Assembly (NCBI RefSeq): GCF_030272705.1
Contig: NZ_JARFYM010000007.1
Span: 168,425-232,424 of the forward strand
Direction of reading: 5' to 3'
Length of the DNA stretch: 64,000 nucleotides
Source of the DNA: Rhizobium mayense
GTDB lineage: Bacteria > Pseudomonadota > Alphaproteobacteria > Rhizobiales > Rhizobiaceae
Shown: in pieces, positions 45,664 through 54,322 of the stretch
How the letters are laid out: the number at the start of each line of letters is the position of its first letter
Position numbering within the stretch: position 1 is the stretch's first letter
The notes under the pieces: model-generated
Told to the model about the DNA's origin: nothing
The model's input: only the letters and a program-made list of their open reading frames with translations
The model's database searches: none
Made by a program: the position numbers and the translations under genes

Positions 45664-45972
45664 ATGGTTACCCGTCTTCATTTGATGACGTTTCTAATGC
45701 TGAGCGGATCCACAATGGTGATGGCTCAGACGCAGCTGCAGCCGCAGACGCAGGTGCCGGCACCAGAAAAACAGCCAGATTCACCAAAGCCAAAGCCAGC
45801 AGATTGTAAGCCTCAAGACTACTTGTGCGTGGTCATTAACAAAAAAAGCGGGCCTTTTACGCCGCACGCCGGAATTGCTGCCGCCGCACGTCGGGACAAT
45901 CTCGGTCCTGACAAATACGATCTCAACAAGAAACTGAATGCCCATATAGACCGAAACAAAGGAGTGATGTGA
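45664..45972 (+). CDS. Hypothetical small secreted protein
   Basis: A 102-residue protein with a signal peptide (HLMTFLMLSGSTMVMAQ), a Gln/Pro/Lys-rich stretch (residues 20-45), and a short conserved-looking C-terminal part with two Cys (DCKPQDYLCVVINKKSG). GAGGAGAGATGCC before ATG 45664 is a strong ribosome site. It follows the membrane-anchored hypothetical gene by 11 bases; the two may act together in the periplasm. No family is recognised. Confidence 0.7.
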   Translation: MVTRLHLMTFLMLSGSTMVMAQTQLQPQTQVPAPEKQPDSPKPKPADCKPQDYLCVVINKKSGPFTPHAGIAAAARRDNLGPDKYDLNKKLNAHIDRNKGVM

Positions 45973-46043
45973 TCGCGACCACCGGCGACGGGGAGTGTTT
46001 ATCGCATCTTCTCCGCGTCACGCCTTGCCTCCGAGCTAGGGAG

Positions 46044-47465
46044 TTAGATCCTCGCGCCCAATGCCCGCATCGACGCCGCCAGCACGTCGAAAATGCGGAC
46101 ATCCGTCGATTGCGCGACATTGAAGCGCATGAAGCCGCCGGCCGTTTCGTTTTGGCTGAAGGCGTTGCCGGGAGCGAGGATGACGCCCTTGGCTAGACAA
46201 GTGCGGGCGACTTCGGCGGCGTCGAGACCTTCCGGCAGCCGGCACCAGAGGAACATGCCGGCCTGCGGCCTGAGCCACGGCGTTATGCCGATTGTCTCCA
46301 ATCGAGAAATAGTTTCGCTCATGGCCTTGGCAAGCCGAACCTGCAGCGCATCGATATGCTTGCGATAGCTGCCATCCTTCAGCGCCGAAAACAATAGCTC
46401 AGCCGTCAGTTGGCCGCCGCTGAAGCTGGTGGCGGTCTTCAAATCGACAAGGCCGTCGATCCAGTCCCGCCGCGCGGCGATGAAGCCGCAGCGCACCGAG
46501 GCCGACAATGTCTTCGAGAAGCTGCCGATATGGATCACGCGGTCGAGGCCGTCATAAGCGGCGAGCCGCGGCGCCGGCGTGTACTCGAAATCGGCAAAAA
46601 TGTCGTCTTCGATAATGATCAAGTTGGAGGCGTCCGCCAGCTTCAGCAGGCGATGCGCTGTCACGGGCGATAACACGCCACCCGTCGGGTTGTGAACGCC
46701 GGAATTGGTGATGTAGAGGCGCGGAGCGTGCCTTTCGAGCGCCTGGCCGAACAGCTCGACATCCGGTCCCGTCGGCGTGAAAGGCACGCCGACAATATTG
46801 GCCCGGTGCGCCCGCAAGAGGGCATGGAAATTGAAATAACAGGGATCGTCCACCAGTACGGTATCGCCGGGTTCGAGCAGGAACCGGCAGAGAAGATCGA
46901 TCGCCTGCGTACCGGATTCCGTCAACATGATGTGATCGGGCGATGCGGCAATACCGTGCTCGCCCATGCGCCTTGCCAGAAGCTGCCGCAACGGCGGCAG
47001 ACCGAGCGGCGTCCCATAATTGGTGAGAATGCTGCTCTCGCCTGCCCGCGCCAGGGTTCGCATCGCACGACGCAACGCCGCTTCCGGCATCCAGGAGGGC
47101 GGAAGCCAGCCGCAACCGGGCATCAGCGCGTCGTCTCCCACCTCCAGAGATTGCCGTGAAATCCAAAGCGGATCGACATCGCGCTCCAGCTTGGGGCCGA
47201 TCTCCGACAGGGAAAGCGGTGCGAGCGGCCCGCAGACATAAAAACCGGAACCGGGCCGCGAGCGGATCACGCCCTCGGCCGCCAGCCGCTCATAGGCTTC
47301 GACCACGGTGGACACCGAGACCCGCATCGTCCCGGCGAAGCTGCGCACCGACGGAAGCCGTGCCCCCGGTGCTAAGCTGCGCGCCGCAATGCGATCAGCA
47401 ATCGCCGCCATCACGCTTTCGATGAGCGTGCCGCTGATCCCGCGCGTTGCGATCACATCGTCCAT
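46044..47465 (-). CDS. MocR-family regulator (GntR HTH + aminotransferase domain)
   Basis: A 473-residue regulator. The N-terminal GntR winged helix (LPSVRSFAGTMRVSVSTVVEAYERLAAEGVI) is followed by a fold-type I aminotransferase domain with the Schiff-base Lys in HIGSFSKTLSASVRCGF and Asp in IIEDDIFADFEY. MocR proteins such as PdxR, GabR and TauR sense PLP or amino compounds. The ATG at 47465 is preferred because a pair of direct repeats lies just upstream; ATG 47486 is possible. It is divergent from an EamA transporter gene, the likely target. Confidence 0.9.
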   Translation of the reverse strand: MDDVIATRGISGTLIESVMAAIADRIAARSLAPGARLPSVRSFAGTMRVSVSTVVEAYERLAAEGVIRSRPGSGFYVCGPLAPLSLSEIGPKLERDVDPLWISRQSLEVGDDALMPGCGWLPPSWMPEAALRRAMRTLARAGESSILTNYGTPLGLPPLRQLLARRMGEHGIAASPDHIMLTESGTQAIDLLCRFLLEPGDTVLVDDPCYFNFHALLRAHRANIVGVPFTPTGPDVELFGQALERHAPRLYITNSGVHNPTGGVLSPVTAHRLLKLADASNLIIIEDDIFADFEYTPAPRLAAYDGLDRVIHIGSFSKTLSASVRCGFIAARRDWIDGLVDLKTATSFSGGQLTAELLFSALKDGSYRKHIDALQVRLAKAMSETISRLETIGITPWLRPQAGMFLWCRLPEGLDAAEVARTCLAKGVILAPGNAFSQNETAGGFMRFNVAQSTDVRIFDVLAASMRALGARI

Positions 47466-47467
47466 CC

Positions 47468-47513
47468 GTACTGCACCCCATACCATAACAGTTTGCAGAA
47501 ATTGTACTGCACC
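47468..47513. promoter_or_regulatory. Direct-repeat operator for the MocR regulator
   Basis: GTACTGCACC occurs at 47468-47477 and again at 47504-47513 in the same orientation, 36 bases apart. MocR regulators bind direct repeats in divergent control regions, which this layout fits. It lies between the MocR and EamA starts. Confidence 0.75.
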
Positions 47514-47565
47514 GTCTCTGGAATGACCAGCCGGCTTCGCCGATACCGGCTAACAAACTTGGAGC

Positions 47566-48435
47566 ATGTACATGGATAAGACGACGGGCGGGTGGATCTA
47601 CGGACTGATGGGCGTGCTGATTTTCAGCGGCTCGTTGCCGGCAACGCGGGTGGCGGTGATGGATTTCGATCCCGTCTTCCTGACGGTCGCCCGTGCCGCG
47701 ATCGCCGGCATCCTGGCGCTGTGCCTGCTGCTTGCCTTTCAGGAGAAGCGACCCGGTCGCGGCGATATCATCCCGCTTGCCATTGTGGCGCTCGGCTGCG
47801 TCGTCGGCTTTCCGCTGCTGACGGCTCTGGCACTCAAGCATGTCACTTCGGCCCATTCGATCGTCTTCATTGGATTGCTGCCGCTTGCTACCGCCATATT
47901 CGGCGTACTCCGCGGCGGCGAACGGCCGCGGCCGGCCTTCTGGATATTTTCTGCCATCGGTAGTGCCATCGTCTGCGGTTATGCCCTTGCACAGGGCATT
48001 TCAGCCTCGCCGGTCGGCGATCTGCTGATGCTGGCAGCAATTCTCGTCTGCGGCCTTGGCTATGCCGAGGGGGCGGTGCTGTCGCGCCGGCTCGGCGGCT
48101 GGCAGGTTATTTCTTGGGCGCTGGTGCTGTCGCTGCCGGTTATGATCGCGCTTTGCCTCTACACCATGCCGCAGGCGATTGGCGGCATCGGAGAGCCGGC
48201 CTGGATCGGCCTGATCTATGTCTCGCTCTTCAGCATGCTGATCGGCTTCATCTTCTGGTACCGCGGACTGGCGCAGGGCGGCATTGCCGCGGTCGGGCAG
48301 TTGCAGTTGCTGCAACCCTTCTTTGGCCTCGCGCTCGCCGCCACGCTGCTGAAAGAGAGCGTCAGCTGGTCCATGTTTTTGGTGACCATTGGCGTTATTG
48401 CCTGCGTGGTGGGTGCAAAAAAATTCGCGCGATAG
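47566..48435 (+). CDS. EamA/DMT-family transporter
   Basis: A 289-residue membrane protein with ten hydrophobic segments in two EamA repeats (for example [30 protein letters not shown] and [20 protein letters not shown]). The start is ATG 47566 or 47572, with GGAG five or eleven bases upstream. It is divergent from the MocR gene and should be controlled by it. MocR/EamA pairs suggest export of an amino acid or a vitamin-B6-related compound, but the substrate is unknown. Confidence 0.9.
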   Translation: MYMDKTTGGWIYGLMGVLIFSGSLPATRVAVMDFDPVFLTVARAAIAGILALCLLLAFQEKRPGRGDIIPLAIVALGCVVGFPLLTALALKHVTSAHSIVFIGLLPLATAIFGVLRGGERPRPAFWIFSAIGSAIVCGYALAQGISASPVGDLLMLAAILVCGLGYAEGAVLSRRLGGWQVISWALVLSLPVMIALCLYTMPQAIGGIGEPAWIGLIYVSLFSMLIGFIFWYRGLAQGGIAAVGQLQLLQPFFGLALAATLLKESVSWSMFLVTIGVIACVVGAKKFAR

Positions 48436-48441
48436 CCGCTC

Positions 48442-48467
48442 AAAAAAAGCGCAAGGCTCTTGCGCTT
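48442..48467. terminator. Hairpin downstream of the EamA gene
   Basis: AAGCGCAAG pairs with CTTGCGCTT around a three-base GCT loop. It lies just after the EamA stop. The T tract is poor on the plus strand and good on the minus strand, so termination strength is uncertain. Confidence 0.55.
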
Positions 48468-48468
48468 C

Positions 48469-48484
48469 TAAACCAATCGGTCTA
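48469..48484. promoter_or_regulatory. NemR-box-like palindrome upstream of the DUF1348 gene
   Basis: TAAACCAATCGGTCTA matches the palindrome TAGACCGATCGGTCTA at 14 of 16 positions. TetR proteins of the NemR/LmrA type bind such sites. A TetR gene lies immediately beyond DUF1348, so it probably represses this promoter. Confidence 0.6.
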
Positions 48485-48517
48485 GTCTTAACTTATCAGT
48501 TCACAAAGGAGCAAATC

Positions 48518-48982
48518 ATGACCACCCCACTCGTACCGCCGTTCACCCGCGAAACCGCTATCGCCAAAGCTCGTCTGGCCGAAGACGGCTGGAATAGCCG
48601 CGATCCCGAGCGTGTCTCGAAGGCCTACACCGTAGACAGCCAGTGGCGTAATCGCGCCGAATTCCCGCGCGGCCGCAAGGAAATCGTCGAACTCCTCACT
48701 CGCAAATGGGCCAGAGAGCTGGAATATCGGTTGATCAAGGAGCTATGGGCTTTCGACGGCAACCACATCGCCGTGCGTTTCGCCTATGAATGGCACGACG
48801 ACAGCGGCCAGTGGTACCGCTCCTATGGCAATGAGAACTGGGAATTCGATGCCGAAGGGCTGATGCAGCGCCGCTTCGCCTCGATCAACGACATGCCGAT
48901 CAAGGAAGAGGACCGCAAATTCCATTGGCCGCTCGGCCGCCGTCCGGACGATCATCCGGGGCTTTCCGAACTCGGCCTCTAG
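48518..48982 (+). CDS. DUF1348 family protein (NTF2-like fold)
   Basis: A 154-residue protein with the DUF1348 sequence ([28 protein letters not shown], then [13 protein letters not shown] and the C-terminal [21 protein letters not shown]). It belongs to the NTF2/SnoaL-like fold; the family is common beside TetR regulators and stress genes and its reaction is unknown. AAAGGAG before ATG 48518 is a strong ribosome site. A NemR-box-like operator lies about 35 bases upstream. Confidence 0.9.
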   Translation: MTTPLVPPFTRETAIAKARLAEDGWNSRDPERVSKAYTVDSQWRNRAEFPRGRKEIVELLTRKWARELEYRLIKELWAFDGNHIAVRFAYEWHDDSGQWYRSYGNENWEFDAEGLMQRRFASINDMPIKEEDRKFHWPLGRRPDDHPGLSELGL

Positions 48983-49081
48983 AACAATTCGAGGAATACT
49001 GCGAAGCGGTTTTCCGTCCGGGATTGTAAAAACCAAGAGATAGAGCGGTACTGCCTTTCCGTGAAAAGTTGAACCGCTCTA
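48983..49081. repeat. Rhizobial intergenic palindromic repeats
   Basis: Two elements lie in the gap. One (from 48983) contains GAATACTGCGAAGCGGTTTT and CCGTCCGGGATTGT, a rhizobial repeat type. The other is a perfect 9-bp inverted repeat, TAGAGCGGT (49041-49049) and ACCGCTCTA (49073-49081). They separate DUF1348 from the TetR gene. Confidence 0.6.
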
Positions 49082-49093
49082 AGACACGAGACC

Positions 49094-49657
49094 ATGACAC
49101 GCACCATCTTCGAAAAATCGGACGCCATAACCCTCGTCGCCGAGGTCTTTCGCGAACTCGGCTACGAGGGCGCGTCGATGAGCAACATCACGGCGCGCAC
49201 CAAACTGTCGAAAGGCAGCCTCTATCATTTCTTCCCCGGCGGAAAGGAAGAGATGGCCGCAGAGATTATGGCCAATATCGACGCCTGGTTCGTCAACGAA
49301 ATATTCAAGCCGCTCGAAGAGGACGAACCGCGCGCCGCCGTTGCCCGTATGTGGGATAGGACAGACGCCTATTTCCGCTCCGGCCGCCGTGTCTGCCTCA
49401 TCGGCGCCTTTGCGCTGGACGAAACGCGGGACCGTTTCCCAAGCGCGATCGAGGGCTATTTCAAACGTTGGATCGAAGCGCTTGCCGGCGCAATGATGAG
49501 GGCCGGCGTCGAAGCGTCAGAGGCGCATGAGCTCGCCGAAGAAGCTGTTGTCGGCATTCAGGGCGCACTGACGCTGACCAGAGCGCTCCAGGATGATGAG
49601 ATTTTTGGGCGGATGCTTCAAAGGTTGAGGAAGCGGGTAGAAACCAGGCTGCAGTAA
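49094..49657 (+). CDS. TetR-family transcriptional regulator
   Basis: A 187-residue regulator. The HTH is in ITARTKLSKGSLYHFFPGGKEEMAAEIM, and the C-terminal domain resembles the LmrA/YxaF group. It is on the same strand as DUF1348 and follows it, separated by repeats. A NemR-box-like site ahead of DUF1348 is the probable target. A single Cys near residue 100 (RRVCLIGAF) may sense electrophiles, as Cys in NemR does, but this is inference. Confidence 0.88.
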   Translation: MTRTIFEKSDAITLVAEVFRELGYEGASMSNITARTKLSKGSLYHFFPGGKEEMAAEIMANIDAWFVNEIFKPLEEDEPRAAVARMWDRTDAYFRSGRRVCLIGAFALDETRDRFPSAIEGYFKRWIEALAGAMMRAGVEASEAHELAEEAVVGIQGALTLTRALQDDEIFGRMLQRLRKRVETRLQ

Positions 49658-49668
49658 GCCGATGTCGC

Positions 49669-50226
49669 TTATCGTTCTGCCGACCGCTGACGTATTTTTT
49701 CCGGATACCACCCCGTAAACCGGATCGCGGCGACAAGCGCAACGATAGTTGCGACTATTCCCACCTGGACCGGTACCTCAGGCGCATAGAGCAAGACCGC
49801 ATCCGCGGCTGCCATCACTGCGAAGGCGACTGCCCAGACCGAGGTGATCACATAGTTCGTCCTGATGAAGACAGAGCTGTCCCATAATTCGCGCGCCACC
49901 TGTTCGCGGGCATATTGCAGCGTGAACGGGCGCCGAATCAGGATGGATATCAGGACGATTACAAACAGCCCCGCATCGACTGCCAGACGAACAGCGAAAA
50001 TCGATCCCATGAGACCGCCGCCCAGCAGAGCGTAAAGGGCGAGGCCAGTGAAGAGAATTGTCGTACCGATGTCCAGAATCTTCGCCGCCTTGCCGAGAAT
50101 GAACCAATCGCGCAGCAAGAGAACGAACGAGACGAGCGCGGCCAGCAGCAGCGCCTCGGTTGGGCCAACGAATCGGTCCGCGACCGCAAACACGATGAAA
50201 GGCAGAAACGCAAGGAGAAGGCTCAT
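49669..50226 (-). CDS. Uncharacterised inner-membrane protein
   Basis: A 185-residue protein with about six membrane segments (LLLAFLPFIVFAVADRFVG, LLLAALVSFVLLLRDWFI, and so on). The layout recalls intracellular-septation-like small membrane proteins, but I cannot assign a family. ATG 50226 (MSLLLAFLPF) is chosen over a longer frame to 50313 because it begins at a hydrophobic N terminus. It is divergent from a TetR gene with two strong palindromes between, and is probably repressed by it. Confidence 0.75.
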   Translation of the reverse strand: MSLLLAFLPFIVFAVADRFVGPTEALLLAALVSFVLLLRDWFILGKAAKILDIGTTILFTGLALYALLGGGLMGSIFAVRLAVDAGLFVIVLISILIRRPFTLQYAREQVARELWDSSVFIRTNYVITSVWAVAFAVMAAADAVLLYAPEVPVQVGIVATIVALVAAIRFTGWYPEKIRQRSAER

Positions 50227-50277
50227 TGGTTTATCCGTTCGCTGAATGGGTGGAGCGCAACGAAAACCTCGTTCGCG

Positions 50278-50346
50278 CCAATATTGACAGTGACAATATT
50301 GGGCATTGCTCACTTGTCAACGAAAATGTTTCCATTGTAAACATTT
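50278..50346. promoter_or_regulatory. Two palindromes between the membrane-protein and TetR genes
   Basis: CCAATATTG (50278-50286) and CAATATTGG (50294-50302) form a 9-bp inverted repeat with a seven-base spacer. AAATGTTT (50324-50331) and AAACATTT (50339-50346) form a second, 8-bp repeat with a seven-base spacer, ending four bases before the TetR ATG. Both have operator geometry; the second probably overlaps the TetR ribosome site. Confidence 0.7.
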
Positions 50347-50349
50347 GAA

Positions 50350-50982
50350 ATGAATCATGAAGCACCCGACGCCACCCCCCGCCGCCCCTATCACCATGGT
50401 GACCTGAAAGCTGCCCTGCTCGCCAAGGCGGAAACAATTCTGGAGAAGGAAGGTATTCAGGCCCTGACACTGCGCGCAGCGGCGCGAGCCGCCGGTGTGT
50501 CGCATGCCGCGCCCAAGAACCATTTCGACGATCTGACCGGCCTGTTGAGCGAGCTGGCGGCGTTGGGTTTCGTTCGCTTCAGCGCAGCGCTTGCCGACGC
50601 GATGACTGAGGCCGGTGACGATCCGCGCCAGCGAATCAAGGCGATGGGCCGTGGCTATGTCGGCTTCGCCGCCGCCCATCCTGGCCTCTTCGCCCTGATG
50701 TTCCGCAGTGAAGTGCTCGACTATGACCGACCGGCACTGCGCGATGCCACGGTCGCCGCCCGCCAGGCACTTGTCGCCGCCGTTCGAGCCCGCGCGCCCG
50801 ACCCCTCGGCACCGCCACTGCAGATGGCGGCACAGGCGGCGGCGTTTTGGTCGCTGGCGCACGGCTTCGCCACGCTGCGGCTAGAGGGACGCCTGGACGT
50901 CATGATCGGATCGCTTCCCGGCAACGAAACAGCGGATAGTTTGCTCGATGCGGTGCTGGCAACCATCCGCGTCGGCGATTGA
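50350..50982 (+). CDS. TetR-family transcriptional regulator (WHG domain)
   Basis: A 210-residue TetR protein. The N-terminal YHHGDLKAALLAKAETILEKEG leads into the HTH LRAAARAAGVSHAAPKNHF, and the C-terminal domain contains the WSLAHGFATLRLEG stretch of the TetR_C_33 (WHG) group. It is divergent from the membrane-protein gene across two palindromes. Ligand unknown. Confidence 0.9.
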   Translation: MNHEAPDATPRRPYHHGDLKAALLAKAETILEKEGIQALTLRAAARAAGVSHAAPKNHFDDLTGLLSELAALGFVRFSAALADAMTEAGDDPRQRIKAMGRGYVGFAAAHPGLFALMFRSEVLDYDRPALRDATVAARQALVAAVRARAPDPSAPPLQMAAQAAAFWSLAHGFATLRLEGRLDVMIGSLPGNETADSLLDAVLATIRVGD

Positions 50983-51003
50983 GCTTTTCGAGGCCGCCGC
51001 CGC

Positions 51004-51495
51004 TTAGGGCAGCGGCTCCGGCGGAGCGAGCACGCTGATGCCGAACCTGGCGGCGACTTCGAGCAAATGGCCGATCTGTTCCGGCGTCGGCGGCACGGCC
51101 GGACCTGGAACGGCGCCTTCGTCCAGGGCAAAACCAGCTTGCGAGATCATCTCGTCGAAGCCGCCAGGCGTGGTGATCAACAGGCTGCGAGCCGGCACGC
51201 TGCCAAGATTGCGCAGCCGGTGCGGCACACCTCGCGGTGCCAGATACGTCTCGCCAGGCTTCAGGACAAAACTGTTTTCGCCGATTGTAACGTCCAGCTC
51301 TCCCTCGAGCATGTGCATCGATTCGTCGTCATTGGCATGAACATGTAGCCCGCCATCGCCGCCCGGCGGCATGATGCCCTCGATCAGCGTGAACTGGCCG
51401 CCGGTCTGGGCAGAAGACAGCAGCACTTTCATCTGGACTCCCAGAAAGAGATAGGTCGGCGGATAGGATACATGCTGAAAGCTTGGTGTGATCAT
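51004..51495 (-). CDS. Cupin-domain protein
   Basis: A 163-residue single cupin. Motif 1 is GLHVHANDDESMHMLEGELDVTIG (metal His in HVH and MHM region), motif 2 is PRGVPHRLRNLGSVPAR. The metal triad is thus probably present. The C-terminal part is typical of quercetinase-like cupins of unknown substrate. ATG 51495 has CAGGAAAAAC upstream. It is a lone gene between the TetR and glucanase genes. Confidence 0.88.
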   Translation of the reverse strand: MITPSFQHVSYPPTYLFLGVQMKVLLSSAQTGGQFTLIEGIMPPGGDGGLHVHANDDESMHMLEGELDVTIGENSFVLKPGETYLAPRGVPHRLRNLGSVPARSLLITTPGGFDEMISQAGFALDEGAVPGPAVPPTPEQIGHLLEVAARFGISVLAPPEPLP

Positions 51496-51773
51496 CTTGT
51501 TTTTCCTGAAACAAAGCGGAGACGGCACTGAACAGGTGCCTGTTGAAACTAGTGTGACGTTTCATCCCGGCAACGTGATTGTGATAAAAACCGAGCCGAT
51601 GGAAATCGGCGGGACCACCGTCTTCCTTGAAAAGGCGGCTGGCAAATCCGGCCAACGCCCCCATCTTAAACAATCGTCCACAAAAACGTGGCAGTATCAA
51701 TCATCTTTGATTCGCTACTGTCCAAGCTCCTGTGCTCCAGCAGAAACGGGAGCGTCGAGGAGATGGGTAGACC

Positions 51774-53099
51774 ATGCTGCAACAGAACAACGAAACCGAC
51801 GATGCGTTGATCGATCGACTGCAACGTTCCGCTTTCGACTATTTCATGCTGCACACCAACCCGGAAAACGGGCTAGTGGCGGACACCTCGATCAAGACGA
51901 GCCATTGCAGTATCGCCGCCGTCGGTTTTGCGCTGTCGAGCTATCCGGTCGCCGTCGAACGCGGCTGGATTAGCCGCGCCGACGCGGCACTGCGCGTGTT
52001 GACCGCGCTCAATTTCTTTGCCGAAAGCCAACAGGGCGAAGAGCGTGGCGCGACCGGCCATCGCGGCTTCTACTACCACTTCCTCTACATGGCGACCGGC
52101 AACCGCGCCTGGAACAGCGAACTCTCGACCATCGATACCGGCCTGTTCCTGATCGGCGTCTTGACGGCGGCCGCCTATTTCAAGGGGCCCAGCCGGGACG
52201 AAAAGGACATCCGCAAGCAGGCGCAGTTTCTCTATGAGCGTTGCGATTGGCACTGGGCGCTAAACAAGGGCCAGACGATCAGCATGGGCTGGAAGCCGAG
52301 CAGCGGTTTCCTGCGCTGGCGTTATCAGGGCTACGACGAGGCGATCTTCCTTTATGTGCTGGCGCTCGCTTCACCGACCCATCCCGTACCGTCGTCGAGC
52401 TACGAGGCCTTCGCCTCGACCTATACCTGGATGATGTTCAAGGACAGGCCCTATCTCTATGCCGGGCCGCTGTTCATCCATCTCTTCTCGCACGCCTGGA
52501 TCGATTTTCGCGACATCCGCGACCGGCATGTGGCCGACAAGGAAACTGACTACTTCCGCAACACCCAGACGGCGATTGCCGTTCAGCGCGATTACACCGA
52601 CCGCAATCCCGGCCACTTCGTCGGATATGCCAAGGACATCTGGGGCCTGTCGGCCTGTGACGGCCCGAATCCGACCGGCACCAAACACAGCCGGCGTTAC
52701 AGCCCGAAAGTTCTCGGCTATGCCGCGCGCGGCGCGCCCCTCGGTCCCGATGACGGCACCATCGCGCCCTGGGGTCCGCTCTCCTGCTTGCCGTTCGACC
52801 GCCAGGCCGCGCTCGACGGCACCAAGGCCCTGCTGGCCGCCTATCCGAACCTGTTGCTGGACGGCCGCTTTCCCGGCGGCTTCAACCCCAGCGTCAAAGG
52901 TCCCGGCCCGGAGGGCTGGGTCGACGATCGCTCCGTCGCCATCGACCAGGGCCTGCTCGTCATGATGATCGAAAATGAGCGTACCGGCCTGATCTGGGAC
53001 CTGATGCGGCAGTCACCGATCCTGCGCCGCGGCCTGGAACGCGCCGGCTTCACCGGCGGCTGGCTGGACGAAAAGCAGGCTGCACCGGCGATCGCTTGA
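51774..53099 (+). CDS. PF10091/GH144-like glucanase-type protein
   Basis: A 441-residue protein with the putative glucoamylase (PF10091) fold, the family of GH144 endo-beta-1,2-glucanases and of the C-terminal domain in cyclic beta-1,2-glucan synthase. Typical segments are FDYFMLHTNPENGLVADTSIK, RGFYYHFLYMATGNRAWNSELSTIDTGLFL and GWKPSSGFLRWRYQGYDEAIFLY. No signal peptide is seen, so a cytoplasmic role, for example in recycling beta-1,2-glucan, is possible. Monocistronic; 245 bases upstream are non-coding. Confidence 0.85.
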   Translation: MLQQNNETDDALIDRLQRSAFDYFMLHTNPENGLVADTSIKTSHCSIAAVGFALSSYPVAVERGWISRADAALRVLTALNFFAESQQGEERGATGHRGFYYHFLYMATGNRAWNSELSTIDTGLFLIGVLTAAAYFKGPSRDEKDIRKQAQFLYERCDWHWALNKGQTISMGWKPSSGFLRWRYQGYDEAIFLYVLALASPTHPVPSSSYEAFASTYTWMMFKDRPYLYAGPLFIHLFSHAWIDFRDIRDRHVADKETDYFRNTQTAIAVQRDYTDRNPGHFVGYAKDIWGLSACDGPNPTGTKHSRRYSPKVLGYAARGAPLGPDDGTIAPWGPLSCLPFDRQAALDGTKALLAAYPNLLLDGRFPGGFNPSVKGPGPEGWVDDRSVAIDQGLLVMMIENERTGLIWDLMRQSPILRRGLERAGFTGGWLDEKQAAPAIA

Positions 53100-53149
53100 T
53101 TTTTGTATCGCTGACAGCCGTCAGGCATGTTCACTGTTACAGGAACGAC

Positions 53150-53195
53150 GTGCCTCGCCCCGCATTGCGCGGAGAGGGTTGGGGCGAGGGGCCAT
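53150..53195. repeat. Rhizobial REP-like palindrome
   Basis: CCTCGCCCCGCATTGCGCGG followed by AGAGGGTTGGGGCGAGGGG forms an imperfect inverted repeat of the type CCCTCACCCCAACCCTCTCC. Similar blocks occur at 57687-57835. Confidence 0.55.
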
Positions 53196-53244
53196 GCGCG
53201 AGAGCGCGTCAAAACACATTCACCCAACCATCATCTTCTACGCC

Positions 53245-54234
53245 TCAAAGCCCCCTGATCGCCTCGATCACCTCGTCCTCGACGATGATGCCCTCACTCA
53301 GCGTAAGACGCCGTGAGGTCTGACCGCGCCGGCCGGGTAGACGGACGTTGGGATCGCTCGTGATTTCGCTCGCCAGCAGAGCCAGCCGCTTTGCGGTGTC
53401 GGCGGCACTCGTCGCTGCCGGATTGATGGCGATGATCGTGTGGCCAAGCGCGGGTGGCGAACCTTGGTCGTCGAACAGCGACGAAGATTCGAAAGAATAG
53501 TTGGCGCCCGTCAGGCCGGCGGACAGGATCTCCACCATCATCGCCAGTGCTGCCCCCTTCGATTCACCGGCGGGGATCATCGTGCCGGCCAGCGCCTCCT
53601 CCGCATCGGTCGTCGGCTTGCCGTGGCGGTCGTAGGCCCAATCGGCCGGTATCGGCGTACCCTTCTGCCGGGCGGCCATGACCTTGCCGCGCGCCACTTT
53701 CGACAGCGCCAGATCGATGACGATGGGATCGGCATCCGGCAGCGGCGCGGCGAAGGCTATAGGATTGGTGCCGAAGACCGGCCTCTTGCCGCCCCAGGGC
53801 GCTATCGCGGCCGGCGCATTGGCGACCATCAGCGCCACCAGCCCCTGGTCGGCAAAGCGCTCCACAGTCAAGCCCATCATGCCGGCATGATGCGAACGGC
53901 TGATGGCAGCAAGCGCGATCCCCTGCTCGCGGGCAACAGTGGGAAGCTCGGCAACGGCAAGATCGAGAGCCGGATAGGCGTAGCCGTTGCCGGCATCGAT
54001 GCGCAGCACGGCAGGATAGGGCCGGGTGAGCTGCGGCTTGGCGAAACCGTCGGTCTTGCCGATCTTCGCCTGCCCGGCATAGGCAGGCACGCGGCGCAGA
54101 CCATGGCCACCCTGCCCGGCAGCTTCGGCTGCGACCAGGGCAACGGCCACCGAACGGGCATTTTCCGCACTGACCCGATTTCGCATCAACGCATCCACGA
54201 TCAGCGTTTCAGCTTCGGCGAGCGACAGATGCAT
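53245..54234 (-). CDS. Ldh_2-family NAD(P)H-dependent oxidoreductase, perhaps piperideine-2-carboxylate reductase
   Basis: A 329-residue enzyme of the malate/L-lactate/ureidoglycolate dehydrogenase family, which also includes DpkA (delta-1-piperideine-2-carboxylate/pyrroline-2-carboxylate reductase). Family marks are GGHGLRRVPAY, RSHHAGMMGLTVERFADQG, FGTNPIAFAAP and a Lys in SKVARGKVMAA. It lies on the same strand as an AmaB-like dehydrogenase and an AmaA-like oxidase, which makes a piperideine/pipecolate substrate the best guess; ureidoglycolate or hydroxyproline-type imine reduction are alternatives. Start is ATG 54234. Confidence 0.88.
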   Translation of the reverse strand: MHLSLAEAETLIVDALMRNRVSAENARSVAVALVAAEAAGQGGHGLRRVPAYAGQAKIGKTDGFAKPQLTRPYPAVLRIDAGNGYAYPALDLAVAELPTVAREQGIALAAISRSHHAGMMGLTVERFADQGLVALMVANAPAAIAPWGGKRPVFGTNPIAFAAPLPDADPIVIDLALSKVARGKVMAARQKGTPIPADWAYDRHGKPTTDAEEALAGTMIPAGESKGAALAMMVEILSAGLTGANYSFESSSLFDDQGSPPALGHTIIAINPAATSAADTAKRLALLASEITSDPNVRLPGRRGQTSRRLTLSEGIIVEDEVIEAIRGL

Positions 54235-54322
54235 GGTGAAAGACCTTGGAGTGGACAAGGAGAGCGAAGAGTTCCTATGCCCTCGCTCTCCTCTTAGCTA
54301 TGCAACAATTGTTCCGCCTGCC

